This document shows, piece by piece, positions 8,241 through 16,674 of a stretch of DNA of 27,062 bases. The position numbers were made by a program, and so were the translations under genes. The DNA lies in NCBI GenBank assembly GCA_964419335.1, contig CAYQOX010000052.1, forward strand, positions 1 to 27,062. The letters run 5' to 3'. This stretch comes from CAYQOX01 sp964419335. Its GTDB lineage: Bacteria; Hinthialibacterota; Hinthialibacteria; Hinthialibacterales; Hinthialibacteraceae. The notes beneath the pieces were generated by a model. The model was not told where the DNA came from. It saw only the letters and a program-made list of their open reading frames with translations, and did no database searches. Each line of letters starts with the position of its first letter. Within the stretch, counting starts at the first letter, position 1.

Positions 8241-9686
8241 TTAACGAACCATCCAGTCTCCAACTTCGGTGGCGAGTCCCAAGGCTCCGATGAAGGTTCC
8301 ATCGGCACCAGCACTGGCTACAGGAGAATCATCTTGCAAGTGGAAATCGCCATTGTCAGGATCGACATAGAGGGGATCGGTATTAAGGATATTGCTTGTA
8401 CTGATGGTTTCTGTTTCTCCGCCAAACTGATTGTCGGCGAATACGTTGCAATATTCCAAAGTGAATTCTGCGAGAAAACCAGCATCATTGATGAGCCCAT
8501 CCAAGTCAACGATATTGCAGTTGGTGAAGGTCGCGGTGATGATATCGTCTGGCTCGGTGGTGGTGGATACGCCAATACCGATGAGGGATTGATAAAGATC
8601 GCAATGGTCGAAAGTGGCTGTGGAGAGACGGTCATTATAAGTATCGAAGTACACATGACTACCAACGCTATCCGCCATCACGGTGTTGGTTACGGTTAAT
8701 ACGCCGCATTCCATGCGAAGGCTATGATGATCTTCTTCATTGCCACTGTGGAGGATAACGCAATCTTGCACGGTTACATTGGGTAGGTCTTCGTCATCGT
8801 CTTCTAGTTCATCTTCTTCCACTTCAATCCCGTGGTTGCCTGAATTGAGGATCGTACAATTGGTTACGGTGGTATTTCCATCTCCGATATTTAAGCCATT
8901 ACCGAAGTTCCCATCGAATTCGCAATCAACGACTTCGAGATCACCGTCATCAACTTCAACCCCGTTTCCATTTTCGTAAAATACGCAATTTCTGACAATG
9001 GAATTCGGGGAAGGGACTTCCATGCCCAATTCGAGAAGGAAATTGGCACTAGCGAAAGCAAAGGGCCAATTGGTGAATTCGCAATCTTCAACCGTGAGAT
9101 TATTTGCTAACGCTGAGCCACCTTGGCTCAAGGTTACAGCGTCGAGAGGCGTGATCGCCGCTCCGACCACATCCCCATCCGTATCGGCGCCTGGACCTTC
9201 AAAGACACAGTTCCGAAGGATGACATCTGAACTGATGATGGTTATGGCTACGTTAATGTTGAAGTTATTCAAAGGGGCTTCGTTTTGTACTATCTTCACA
9301 CCTTCAATAACAACTCCATCGCCATAGACAAAGAACCCCATATAATCTGCATCCCCAAAGTCGGCCCCTAATTCAGCCAAGGATTGGACTCGGTTGGCTT
9401 CGTTAGCGATAACAATTTCAACCTCGGCTCCTTCGGCCGCTTGTAAAGTCAACTGGTTTTTCTTGGCCGGTGGCATATTGATATCACCAATACTTAGATC
9501 TTCGTTATAGGTTCCTTCATGAATGATGATGGTGTCGCCTTCGGCTGCGGCATCGATGGCCGCCTGAATGGTTTCGTAATCTCCGCTCCCATCTTGAGCC
9601 ACATTAATCGTTGCCGCATAAGAATTCATTCCCGCAAAGAAGAACAGGGCACCTATTAGAGTAAAATGTAAAAAGTTTGTTTTCAT
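8241..9686 (-). CDS. Secreted right-handed parallel beta-helix protein
   Basis: A 481-residue protein with a clear signal peptide (cleavage after NSYA, about residue 24). The mature protein begins ATINVAQDGSGDYETIQAAI, the opening typical of pectinesterase/pectate-lyase-like beta-helices. Many short beta-strand repeats of about 22 residues follow (VRNCVFYENGNGVEVDDGD, LEVVDCEFDGNFGNGLNIGD). It is strongly acidic, with a run around EVEEDELEDDDEDLP that could bind calcium or cations. Its end (DPLYVDPDNGDFHLQDDSP) is a common closing motif in beta-helix proteins of planctomycete-like bacteria. No catalytic residues are identified, so it may be a lyase, a binding protein or a structural surface protein. 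An AGGAGAG SD just before the ATG supports the start. Confidence 0.85.
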   Translation of the reverse strand: MKTNFLHFTLIGALFFFAGMNSYAATINVAQDGSGDYETIQAAIDAAAEGDTIIIHEGTYNEDLSIGDINMPPAKKNQLTLQAAEGAEVEIVIANEANRVQSLAELGADFGDADYMGFFVYGDGVVIEGVKIVQNEAPLNNFNINVAITIISSDVILRNCVFEGPGADTDGDVVGAAITPLDAVTLSQGGSALANNLTVEDCEFTNWPFAFASANFLLELGMEVPSPNSIVRNCVFYENGNGVEVDDGDLEVVDCEFDGNFGNGLNIGDGNTTVTNCTILNSGNHGIEVEEDELEDDDEDLPNVTVQDCVILHSGNEEDHHSLRMECGVLTVTNTVMADSVGSHVYFDTYNDRLSTATFDHCDLYQSLIGIGVSTTTEPDDIITATFTNCNIVDLDGLINDAGFLAEFTLEYCNVFADNQFGGETETISTSNILNTDPLYVDPDNGDFHLQDDSPVASAGADGTFIGALGLATEVGDWMVR

Positions 9687-9734
9687 TTGTTTCTCTCCTG
9701 GATATTATTTTTATATACAAGCATATGCTAATTC

Positions 9735-9763
9735 TTTTTAATAAAAAACAAAGTAAAAGTCAA
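9735..9763 (-). promoter_or_regulatory. Candidate promoter for the beta-helix gene
   Basis: On the minus strand TTGACT (9758-9763) is followed after 17 bases by TAAAAA (9735-9740), in a region almost free of G and C. The -35 is good and the -10 is poor. An alternative -10, TATATA, lies nearer the gene. Confidence 0.3.
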
Positions 9764-9812
9764 TAGAGTTTTTAAATAAATTTTATAAATATCTTTGCCT
9801 TATAGGCTTGGA

Positions 9813-9821
9813 TGCTATACT
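9813..9821 (+). promoter_or_regulatory. Extended -10 promoter for mutS2
   Basis: TGC-TATACT at 9813-9821 is an extended -10 element (TGn plus a 5/6 hexamer). The upstream TTGCCT (9795-9800) is a poor -35 at a 15-base spacing. Transcription would begin near 9828, about 76 bases before the ATG. Confidence 0.4.
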
Positions 9822-9888
9822 CCAAAAAGGATAGGAAGCACAGAAACATCTTTTATTGTATGAAGGATATAGAAAAGTCCTTGAATAG

Positions 9889-9900
9889 GTTTGTACAAAC
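9889..9900. promoter_or_regulatory. Perfect 12-bp palindrome just upstream of the mutS2 start
   Basis: GTTTGTACAAAC reads the same on both strands and ends three bases before the mutS2 ATG, where an SD would normally be. It has no spacer, so it looks more like a DNA-binding site than an RNA hairpin. Which regulator might bind is unknown. Confidence 0.35.
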
Positions 9901-9903
9901 TTT

Positions 9904-12336
9904 ATGGATCAACACGCTTTACATGTACTGGAATTTTATAAATTAAAAGAGCACCTACGTGGATTTTGTGCTTCGCCAATGGGACGCGAAGCCGTAGATA
10001 CCTTGCAACCTTTCACCGATTACAAGGCGATTCAGCAGGCCCAACGTGAAACCAGTGAAATGGTTCGGCTGATTAGCGCTCAGCAGGAGCCGCCCTTCGA
10101 TAGGGTTCATGATGTCCGTCAGCCGTTACAGCAAACCCAAATCTCGGGAGCCGTATTGGATCCGGCTGACATTGTTTTAATAGGAGAAGTTGTGATTGCG
10201 GCTCGTCAAATGAAGAATGCGATTCGCAAAGCCATCGTTGATGCCCCCTTGGTGAGAGAATATGGCTCACGGTTGATTCATCATCCCCAAATAGAAAAGG
10301 CTCTGGATAAACTCTTTGATGAGCAGAAAAACATCCGGGATGATGCTTCGCATGAACTTGCCCGAATACGCCGTAGTCTGCGCCAGCAGCGTGAACAAAT
10401 CATCCGTCGGCTTGGACGCATGATGCGGCGGCGGTTACGGGATTACCTGCAAGAAAATTATTACACCCAGCGTGAGGGGCGGTATGTTCTTCCCATTCAT
10501 ACCAATTTTCACAATAAAGTCCCGGGAATTATTCACGATCGATCCAGCACAGGCACCACGGTTTATATTGAACCTATGGAAATTGTGCAAGATGGGAATC
10601 GTTTAAAAGAACTGCAGCGGGAAGAATATATGGAGCTTCGGAAAATTCTCCAAGAAGTCACGGCGCAAATCGCCCAGCGTTATGATGAGTTGATGCAAAA
10701 TTTGGAACTTTTCCGCCATTTGGATTTCCTCGCGGCCAAGGCTCGCATGAGTTTGCATTATGAATTGAACGAGCCGATTATCCGTGAATCCGGTGCGATT
10801 TCTATTGAATATGGGCGACATCCTTTGTTGCTCATTCAGTTAGGCCGCGAGAAGGTGGTGCCATTAAATTTACTGATGAAGCCGGAAACCCCAGGTTTGG
10901 TTATTACTGGGCCTAACACCGGAGGGAAAACGGTAGTGCTTAAAACCCTCGGGCTTTTGGTGCTGATGGCTCAATCCGGTTTGCCGATTTCTGCAGGGGC
11001 CAAAACCGAGATACCGGTATTTCAATCCATATGGGCGGATATCGGGGATGAACAGAGTTTGGAACAAAGTCTTTCTACCTTTTCTTCTCATATGAGCCAT
11101 ATCCGGGATGTTTTGCAAAAAGCGGATCCTCATTCTCTGGTTTTGTTTGATGAGTTAGGCTCGGGGACCGATCCCAGCGAAGGCGGGGCACTCTCCTGTG
11201 CCATTTTGAAAATATTATATGAAAAAGGGGCAACCTTTTTGGTAACCACCCATCTTCGTGAATTAAAACTCTACGCCTATCAGACCGAGGGGATCAACAA
11301 TGGAGCGATGGAGTTTGATTTAAATACGCTGGAGCCTACTTTCGTTTTTACTATGGGCTTGCCAGGTCAAAGCAATGCGATCCAGATTGCAGAACGATTA
11401 GGTTTACCCTATGAGGTTATTTGTGAAGCGCGTGCCTTCTTGGGGCAAATGGGGGATTCCCCCGAAGAACTTTTACGCCAGATGGGGGAGGAATTGCGTA
11501 AGGCTCGGGAGATGCGCGAAGAGGTTGGGGCCGAATACCGCAAAGCGAAGAATTTAAAAAAAGAGGCAGAAGAACGCGTTGAGCGTGCTAAGCGGGAATC
11601 ACGCGCTATCACCACCCGGGCGGAACGCAAGTCGCAAAATGTACTGGATGAGTTGGAGCGAAAACTACGGGAAATCGAACGCCGCGAGGATGAGTTTAAA
11701 AAAGAGTGGCAAGCACGGTTTGAGCAACTAAACAAAATTTCCTCACATACGAAGAGACCGCCATCCCTTGCGAAGGACATTAAAAAAGATATCCAAGAGG
11801 CACGATATGAATTCGCGAAGGAATCTTCTACGCCTGCGCAAGAATTTGTTGAGCGCCGTGATTGGACTTGGGATCAACTCAAGCCTGGGGTGCAAGTTCG
11901 GGTGGCGGGATTTTCACAGCCCGGAGCTATTGCGAAGGTCAATCGGCAAAAGAAGCAGATCGAAGTGGCGGTTAGTTCGATGAATTTGCGGGTGAATCCC
12001 GAGCGTATTGTGGCGATTCTTGATTCTCGTGAGAAGGTGAAGCCACAAAAGAACCATTCTGAATTTACTGTGGATCGTCCCGATGAAATTGATCGTGAAC
12101 TCGATATTCATGGATTAACGGTGGAGGAGATGATGCCGCTATTGGAACAATATATTGACCGTGCTTTCCTCGCGGGAATCTCATCGGTGCGAATTGTTCA
12201 TGGTCATGGATTTGGGGTGTTACGACGGACGGTGCGTAAGTACCTGAAAGAGAATCCCGTGGTTCTGAATTTTCGTGAGGGGATGGAATTTGAAGGCGGG
12301 GGAGGGGTTACCATTGCCGAGTTTAAGAAAATGTAA
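9904..12336 (+). CDS. mutS2: Endonuclease MutS2
   Basis: A full-length (810 residues) MutS2. It has the MutS2-type N-terminal clamp and lever regions (HVLEFYKLKEHL onward), a Walker A motif GPNTGGKT at about 336-343 and a Walker B/signature region LFDELGSGTDPSEGG at about 414-428. A charged coiled coil follows at about 510-640, and a C-terminal Smr nuclease domain at about 733-810 with the HGHGFGVLR motif (HGxG type). It lacks the mismatch-recognition domain of MutS1. Family members act against recombination intermediates and on stalled, collided ribosomes. The start is set by alignment to other MutS2 proteins, because the SD is weak (AGG 14 bases away). Its 3' end overlaps the convergent SMUG1 gene by 14 bases (12323-12336). 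Confidence 0.96.
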   Translation: MDQHALHVLEFYKLKEHLRGFCASPMGREAVDTLQPFTDYKAIQQAQRETSEMVRLISAQQEPPFDRVHDVRQPLQQTQISGAVLDPADIVLIGEVVIAARQMKNAIRKAIVDAPLVREYGSRLIHHPQIEKALDKLFDEQKNIRDDASHELARIRRSLRQQREQIIRRLGRMMRRRLRDYLQENYYTQREGRYVLPIHTNFHNKVPGIIHDRSSTGTTVYIEPMEIVQDGNRLKELQREEYMELRKILQEVTAQIAQRYDELMQNLELFRHLDFLAAKARMSLHYELNEPIIRESGAISIEYGRHPLLLIQLGREKVVPLNLLMKPETPGLVITGPNTGGKTVVLKTLGLLVLMAQSGLPISAGAKTEIPVFQSIWADIGDEQSLEQSLSTFSSHMSHIRDVLQKADPHSLVLFDELGSGTDPSEGGALSCAILKILYEKGATFLVTTHLRELKLYAYQTEGINNGAMEFDLNTLEPTFVFTMGLPGQSNAIQIAERLGLPYEVICEARAFLGQMGDSPEELLRQMGEELRKAREMREEVGAEYRKAKNLKKEAEERVERAKRESRAITTRAERKSQNVLDELERKLREIERREDEFKKEWQARFEQLNKISSHTKRPPSLAKDIKKDIQEARYEFAKESSTPAQEFVERRDWTWDQLKPGVQVRVAGFSQPGAIAKVNRQKKQIEVAVSSMNLRVNPERIVAILDSREKVKPQKNHSEFTVDRPDEIDRELDIHGLTVEEMMPLLEQYIDRAFLAGISSVRIVHGHGFGVLRRTVRKYLKENPVVLNFREGMEFEGGGGVTIAEFKKM

Positions 12337-13036
12337 TTCCAATCTCGGCGAATGCTTTTTCTGCGGCTTTATCCCAACCTCGATTGGCAACGGGATTCGC
12401 GGGGCTGGGATGGGGGATTTTAGAAATGACGATAGATTTTGCCTCGAGACACTGTTTGGCTTGTTTTTCAGCGAATCCACCAATGCCGATCACGTACTTG
12501 GGCTGGTAGTAATCCACCATTTTTTGCAAGGCTTGGTTGCAATATTCTACCAATGGCTGGCGTTCATCTACGCGGATTTTATCCGGGGTGTGATTGCGGC
12601 CGCTTTCTTCCATGAAACATAGTGGGCAATAATTATAAACAAAAAAGCGTTGAAAAAAGTGGTTTGGGGTGCTAAACCGCTCTTTCGCCCATCCCCACAG
12701 TCGCGAGCCGCTTATTTCCCGCCGATGGCATGAAAAACCCATCACCGGACGTTTGAGGTGTTCATTTTTGGGTTTGTCGACTGGATGGTTGATTTTCATC
12801 CAATCACGCACCATGACCACATCGCCAAAGGGGACACCGGTTTGCGCCATGCCCCAGGGACCGGGATTCATACCGAGCAGCAATATCTCACGTTTCCCTA
12901 GGCCATAACGTTGGTAATATTCTTCCATGGGCGGGTAGGCATAATCCAATGGATTGTAGACATGGCTAATGGGATGTGAGAACGTGAGCGTCAATAATTG
13001 TTGTTGGAGGTCGTGTAATATAGCAAGAGGGATCAT
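12323..13036 (-). CDS. smug1: SMUG1-type uracil-DNA glycosylase
   Basis: A 237-residue protein that tracks the SMUG1 family along its length. It has GMNPGPWGMAQTGVPFGDV (Asn57 corresponding to the SMUG1 catalytic-water Asn), then VRDWMKI, EHLKRPVMGF, SGSRLWGW, FVYNYCPLCFM with SGRN, and finally HPSPANPVANRGW (His209 in the catalytic-His position). SMUG1 removes uracil and oxidised pyrimidines such as 5-hydroxymethyluracil from DNA. The family is best known from animals and occurs only patchily in bacteria. The gene starts at 13036 in a TAATG overlap with the stop codon of the upstream helix-hairpin-helix gene, indicating translational coupling. Its 3' end overlaps mutS2 convergently. The assignment is firm at family level; the activity is inferred. 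Confidence 0.93.
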   Translation of the reverse strand: MIPLAILHDLQQQLLTLTFSHPISHVYNPLDYAYPPMEEYYQRYGLGKREILLLGMNPGPWGMAQTGVPFGDVVMVRDWMKINHPVDKPKNEHLKRPVMGFSCHRREISGSRLWGWAKERFSTPNHFFQRFFVYNYCPLCFMEESGRNHTPDKIRVDERQPLVEYCNQALQKMVDYYQPKYVIGIGGFAEKQAKQCLEAKSIVISKIPHPSPANPVANRGWDKAAEKAFAEIGITFS

Positions 13037-13755
13037 TAATTTGATCTATCCTCGGGCAAGTAAAAATACTCGCGTATTGTTTTGAGCCGTTGTTCGCCGA
13101 TGCCTGAAACTTGATCCACCTGGGCCCACGTTTGGAAGCCGCCTCGTTCTGTTCGAGCGTTGATCAGTGCGGTTGATAATTTTTCCCCCAAACCGGGGAC
13201 ATTCATGATTTGTGGTTGTGTGGCTTGATTTAAGGGTAATTTGCGAACCCTCTGATTTGCCGAGGTGGATTGAGATTGAGTAGGATCATGACTGGGTAGG
13301 GCAGAGGGTTGGTTCGCTGGCGGGGAAGTTCTTTGAGATTTTACATATTCCAGCATGTGATTTAACTTCGCCGAACCAATGCCATGAATCGCGAGGATGT
13401 CATCCAGGCTTCCTAGCTGGCCATGGCTTTTACGCTGGTCCATGATGTTTTGGGCGGTTACTTCGCCGATCCCGGGAATCTGTTGTAATTGGCTCATTCC
13501 GGCTTGATTTAGAAAAAGGAGTAAGCGGTTTGCTTCTTGATTTACGGTCGGTTGAGTCGTTTCCGGAGCGGGGGTGGTCTCTGCAAGGGGGGGCGCTTGT
13601 GGTTCCGTGGATTGTTCTTGATCAAAGGGAGTGCTGCCGGGATGGGCAATGATGATCTCGGCGTTTTTTCCTGCGCCGCGATACGTCTGATAGCCGATAC
13701 CGGCGATCAAAAGCAAACCTAAGCCTAAAGCGAGAAAAATTTCATTACGTTTCAT
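13036..13755 (-). CDS. Membrane-anchored protein with two ComEA-type helix-hairpin-helix domains
   Basis: A 239-residue protein with one N-terminal membrane helix (about 6-24) and a Pro/Thr/Gln-rich linker (about 40-70). Two ComEA-like helix-hairpin-helix modules follow: about 76-138 with IPGIGEVTAQNI and IHGIGSAKL, and about 175-236 with VPGLGEKLSTAL and VSGIGEQRL. A low-complexity linker separates them. Such modules bind the DNA backbone without sequence specificity, and ComEA is the periplasmic DNA receptor of natural transformation. Classical ComEA has one module; having two is a variation. It lies between leuS and the SMUG1 gene and is coupled to the latter by a one-base stop/start overlap. 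No comEC is in the window, so competence is only a possibility. Confidence 0.85.
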   Translation of the reverse strand: MKRNEIFLALGLGLLLIAGIGYQTYRGAGKNAEIIIAHPGSTPFDQEQSTEPQAPPLAETTPAPETTQPTVNQEANRLLLFLNQAGMSQLQQIPGIGEVTAQNIMDQRKSHGQLGSLDDILAIHGIGSAKLNHMLEYVKSQRTSPPANQPSALPSHDPTQSQSTSANQRVRKLPLNQATQPQIMNVPGLGEKLSTALINARTERGGFQTWAQVDQVSGIGEQRLKTIREYFYLPEDRSN

Positions 13756-13776
13756 GGTGCTGTAAGAGATTGGATA

Positions 13777-13798
13777 GAGGCCGTGGGAGCACGGCCTC
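13777..13798. other. Intercistronic hairpin between leuS and the helix-hairpin-helix gene
   Basis: A perfect 9-bp stem, GAGGCCGTG / CACGGCCTC, with a GGAG loop, lies in the 57-base gap between the leuS stop and the next ATG. There is no T run on either side, so it is not a standard intrinsic terminator. It may stabilise or process the mRNA, or attenuate. Confidence 0.6.
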
Positions 13799-13812
13799 CG
13801 TCCAAGGTGAGA

Positions 13813-16350
13813 CTATTTTACCACAAGGTTGAGTAATTTTCCGGGTACGAGAATACGTTTTTTCACTTCTTTTCCTTCCAGCCAACGGGTAATCATGGGG
13901 TCCTGTTGAGCGGCTTCCCATACGGTGTCTTCATCGGCGTTGGGAGGGACTTTTACATTACCCCGAACTTTGCCGTTGACTTGAACCGCCATTTGGATCA
14001 TCGCCGTCTCTAGGGCTTCAGGATCATATTCCGGCCACCATTGATTATGGACAAAGCCTGTATTTCCGATGCTTTCCCACAATTCATCACAGATATGGGG
14101 TGCGAAGGGGGAGAGCATTTTTAAGAGCGCTTCGGTGGCTTCTTTGAAGATCGGAAAATCGCTGGCCGGGAAAGAATCGTTGCTGGTGAATTTATACATT
14201 TCATTCACCAATTCCATAATTTTCGCAATGGCTGTGTTCAGGCTAATGCGCTCATCGATGTCATTGGTAACCCCTTCGATGGTGCGATGGCAAACTCGTT
14301 TTAATTCCATCGCGGCTTCGCTCGGTTCTTCGTTGATGTCATATTTTTGATGAAAGGCAGGAGCAAAACGCATCACCAGGCGGTAGACACGGTCAATAAA
14401 GCGGGAAGCCCCGACAATGCCTTCATCGCTCCAGTCCAAATCCCGTTCAGGAGGAGAGGCAAAAAGTATGAAAATGCGTGCCGAATCGGCGCCAAAATTA
14501 TCTAGAATGGGACCGGGTTCGACGACATTGCCTTTGGATTTGGACATCTTGAACCCGTCTTTGGTGACCATGCCTTGGGTTAAGAGTTTCTTGAAGGGTT
14601 CATCGACGGAAAGTAAACCCATGTCACGCAGGGCTTTGGTAAAAAAGCGGGAATAAAGCAAATGTAAGACCGCATGTTCCACGCCGCCGATGTATAAATC
14701 TACCGGCATCCACTCGTCGACGAGTGGTTTGTCGAAGGGTTTTTCCTCATTGTGGGCATCGATATAGCGGAGAAAATACCAGGAAGAATCCCAAAAGGTA
14801 TCAATGGTGTCGGTTTCCCGTTTGGCTTTTTTTCCACATTGGGGGCAGGGGGTATTTACAAATTCCTCATGACGTGCCAAGGGGGAACCTGCACCGGTGA
14901 GTTCTACATCTCGTGGAAGCTTTACGGGAAGATCTGCTTCCGGTACAGCGACATGGCCGCAGTCAGGGCATTCGAGTAAAGGAATGGGCATGCCCCAATA
15001 TCGTTGTCTTGAGATTCCCCAATCCCGTAGGCGGTAATTGATGGTGGCTTTGCCAATCCCTTGTTCTTCCATCCATTGGGTGACTTTCTTTTTTCCTTCG
15101 AGGTTGGGGAGGCCGTTGAACTGCTCTGAATTGACCATGAAGCCATCATCTTCCCAGGCATTTTCCATTTCCTCTGCGCTGGAGAAGGTGGCTTCTTCGG
15201 GACGGATGACCAGGCGCATAGGGAGATTATATTTCCGGGCAAATTCGAAGTCGCGCTGGTCGTGGGTTGGCACCGCCATGATGGCGCCAGTGCCGTATTC
15301 CACCAGGACATAGTTAGCGATCCAGATGGGGATTTTTTCGTTATTGACGGGATTGATGGCGAAACGCTCGGTGAAAACGCCTTCTTTTTCTGTGGCTTCA
15401 TCGGTACGTTGGGTTTTATCCATGGCGGCTACTTGTTGAATAAACTGACGGCATTTTTCTTCTTTGGGTGAGCCGGCGATTAATTTTTCTACCAGAGGAT
15501 GCTCAGGGGCTAAGACCATGTAAGTCGCCCCAAAAATCGTGTCGGGGCGGGTGGTGAAAACGGGGATTTCTGTACCTTTTTCGGGGCCATCGGCAACCCG
15601 GAAGATAATTTCAGCGCCTTCCGAGCGGCCAATCCAGTTTTGCTGCATGACTTTTACTTTGTGCGGCCATTCGGTTAATTTCTCTATATCTTCAAGCAAT
15701 TCATCCGCATAGTCTGTTATTTTTACGTACCATTGAGGTAAATATTTTTGCGAAACACTCGAGTCACATCGCCAGCACAGCCCGTTGACAACTTGCTCAT
15801 TCGCAAGCACCGTATTGCATTGGGGGCACCAGTTTAATATGCCTTCCTTTCGGTAGACCAAGCCTTGCTCCCAAAATTTCAAAAAGAGCCATTGTCCCCA
15901 TTTATAGTAATCTTCATCACAGGTGGCGACTTGGCGGTCCCAGTCATAGGCCAAGCCAAGAGCCTGTTGTTGTTTACGCATTTCTTCGATGTTGCCATGG
16001 GTCCAATCATAAGGGTGGACTTTATTTTGAATAGCGGCATTTTCTGCCGGTAGGCCAAAGGCGTCATACCCCATCGGATGGAGCATGCGATAACCTTTCA
16101 TGTAACCATAGCGTGCCATGACATCGCCAATGGAATAATTACGTAAATGTCCCATATGTAATTTTCCCGAGGGGTAGGGAAACATTTCCAAGCAATAGAA
16201 TTTTTGGTTTTCACCTTTAATGGGAGTTTCAAAAGTTTTTGACTCGAGCCATCGTTGTTGCCATTTTTTTTCGGCTTGAGAAAAGGGGTAGTGATCGGAA
16301 ATATTCTTGTCGGCTTGAATCGTTTGATTTTTTGGGTCTTTGACAACCAT
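13813..16350 (-). CDS. leuS: Leucyl-tRNA synthetase
   Basis: A complete 845-residue class I synthetase that charges tRNA-Leu in the cytoplasm. The HIGH-type motif is HMGH (65-68) and the KMSKS loop is KMSKSKGN (601-608). The CP1 editing domain is present, with TTRPDT and GTGAIMAVPTHDQRD. Two zinc-knuckle Cys pairs (CPQC ... CWRC, and CPDCGH ... CPQCGK) are also present. The C-terminal anticodon-binding part and the short bacterial extension (VQVNGKVRGNVKVPPNADE) are intact. The ATG is supported by GAGG 6 bases upstream. It leads a minus-strand set with the helix-hairpin-helix and SMUG1 genes. I looked for a T-box leader upstream and found none. Confidence 0.98.
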   Translation of the reverse strand: MVVKDPKNQTIQADKNISDHYPFSQAEKKWQQRWLESKTFETPIKGENQKFYCLEMFPYPSGKLHMGHLRNYSIGDVMARYGYMKGYRMLHPMGYDAFGLPAENAAIQNKVHPYDWTHGNIEEMRKQQQALGLAYDWDRQVATCDEDYYKWGQWLFLKFWEQGLVYRKEGILNWCPQCNTVLANEQVVNGLCWRCDSSVSQKYLPQWYVKITDYADELLEDIEKLTEWPHKVKVMQQNWIGRSEGAEIIFRVADGPEKGTEIPVFTTRPDTIFGATYMVLAPEHPLVEKLIAGSPKEEKCRQFIQQVAAMDKTQRTDEATEKEGVFTERFAINPVNNEKIPIWIANYVLVEYGTGAIMAVPTHDQRDFEFARKYNLPMRLVIRPEEATFSSAEEMENAWEDDGFMVNSEQFNGLPNLEGKKKVTQWMEEQGIGKATINYRLRDWGISRQRYWGMPIPLLECPDCGHVAVPEADLPVKLPRDVELTGAGSPLARHEEFVNTPCPQCGKKAKRETDTIDTFWDSSWYFLRYIDAHNEEKPFDKPLVDEWMPVDLYIGGVEHAVLHLLYSRFFTKALRDMGLLSVDEPFKKLLTQGMVTKDGFKMSKSKGNVVEPGPILDNFGADSARIFILFASPPERDLDWSDEGIVGASRFIDRVYRLVMRFAPAFHQKYDINEEPSEAAMELKRVCHRTIEGVTNDIDERISLNTAIAKIMELVNEMYKFTSNDSFPASDFPIFKEATEALLKMLSPFAPHICDELWESIGNTGFVHNQWWPEYDPEALETAMIQMAVQVNGKVRGNVKVPPNADEDTVWEAAQQDPMITRWLEGKEVKKRILVPGKLLNLVVK

Positions 16351-16435
16351 AAGAATCCTCGCTGCTTTATGTGGGTTGCTTTTTTTGTTTTATGATGAAA
16401 AGGTCATGATCTGAGCCTTGGAGACCTCTTATAAA

Positions 16436-16441
16436 AGTATA
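16436..16441 (-). promoter_or_regulatory. Candidate -10 box for leuS
   Basis: TATACT on the minus strand, about 86 bases before the leuS ATG. The best -35 (TTGGAG) is at an over-long 20-base spacing, so this call is weak. Confidence 0.25.
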
Positions 16442-16585
16442 CTAGCTGGGTTTGTATTTTTCTCCAACTGGGGGGCCCCAAAAATAGTCTTTGAATCACG
16501 AGAAGTTTGTTTTTTGATGTCCATGTTTCTGAAATTGGTCCAGTTTCACGTTGGAACATTTATTGTATCGGTGGTTGAGCCATAC

Positions 16586-16613
16586 AAAAAGGCCGAACGT
16601 TCTTCGTTCGGCC
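16586..16613 (-). terminator. Rho-independent terminator of the cold-shock gene
   Basis: A 9-bp GC-rich perfect stem (GGCCGAACG / CGTTCGGCC, 16591-16599 with 16605-16613) closes a 5-base loop. On the minus strand it is followed by five T. It lies about 60 bases beyond the csp stop. Confidence 0.85.
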
Positions 16614-16674
16614 GTCATACTTGGGAAAAAACAGGTCTGTCTAAGTTCTATGATGAACTGCAAAAGGTTTGTTG

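Larger units (their letters stand above)
16351..16674. other. Intergenic region between csp and leuS
   Basis: A 324-base gap. It holds the csp terminator (16586-16613) and, nearer leuS, a candidate leuS promoter (-10 at 16436-16441). A GGGGCCCC palindrome lies around 16481-16488. No T-box specifier, antiterminator or ORF is evident. Confidence 0.6.

Noticed and set aside
8109..8699. 196-codon open frame on the plus strand
   Set aside because: It lies mostly antisense to the beta-helix gene and its composition follows the complementary acidic repeats. It has no SD and no recognisable domain.
16351..16590. Possible T-box leader upstream of leuS
   Set aside because: No specifier loop, T-box sequence or terminator/antiterminator pair could be found. 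The only terminator hairpin there belongs to csp.
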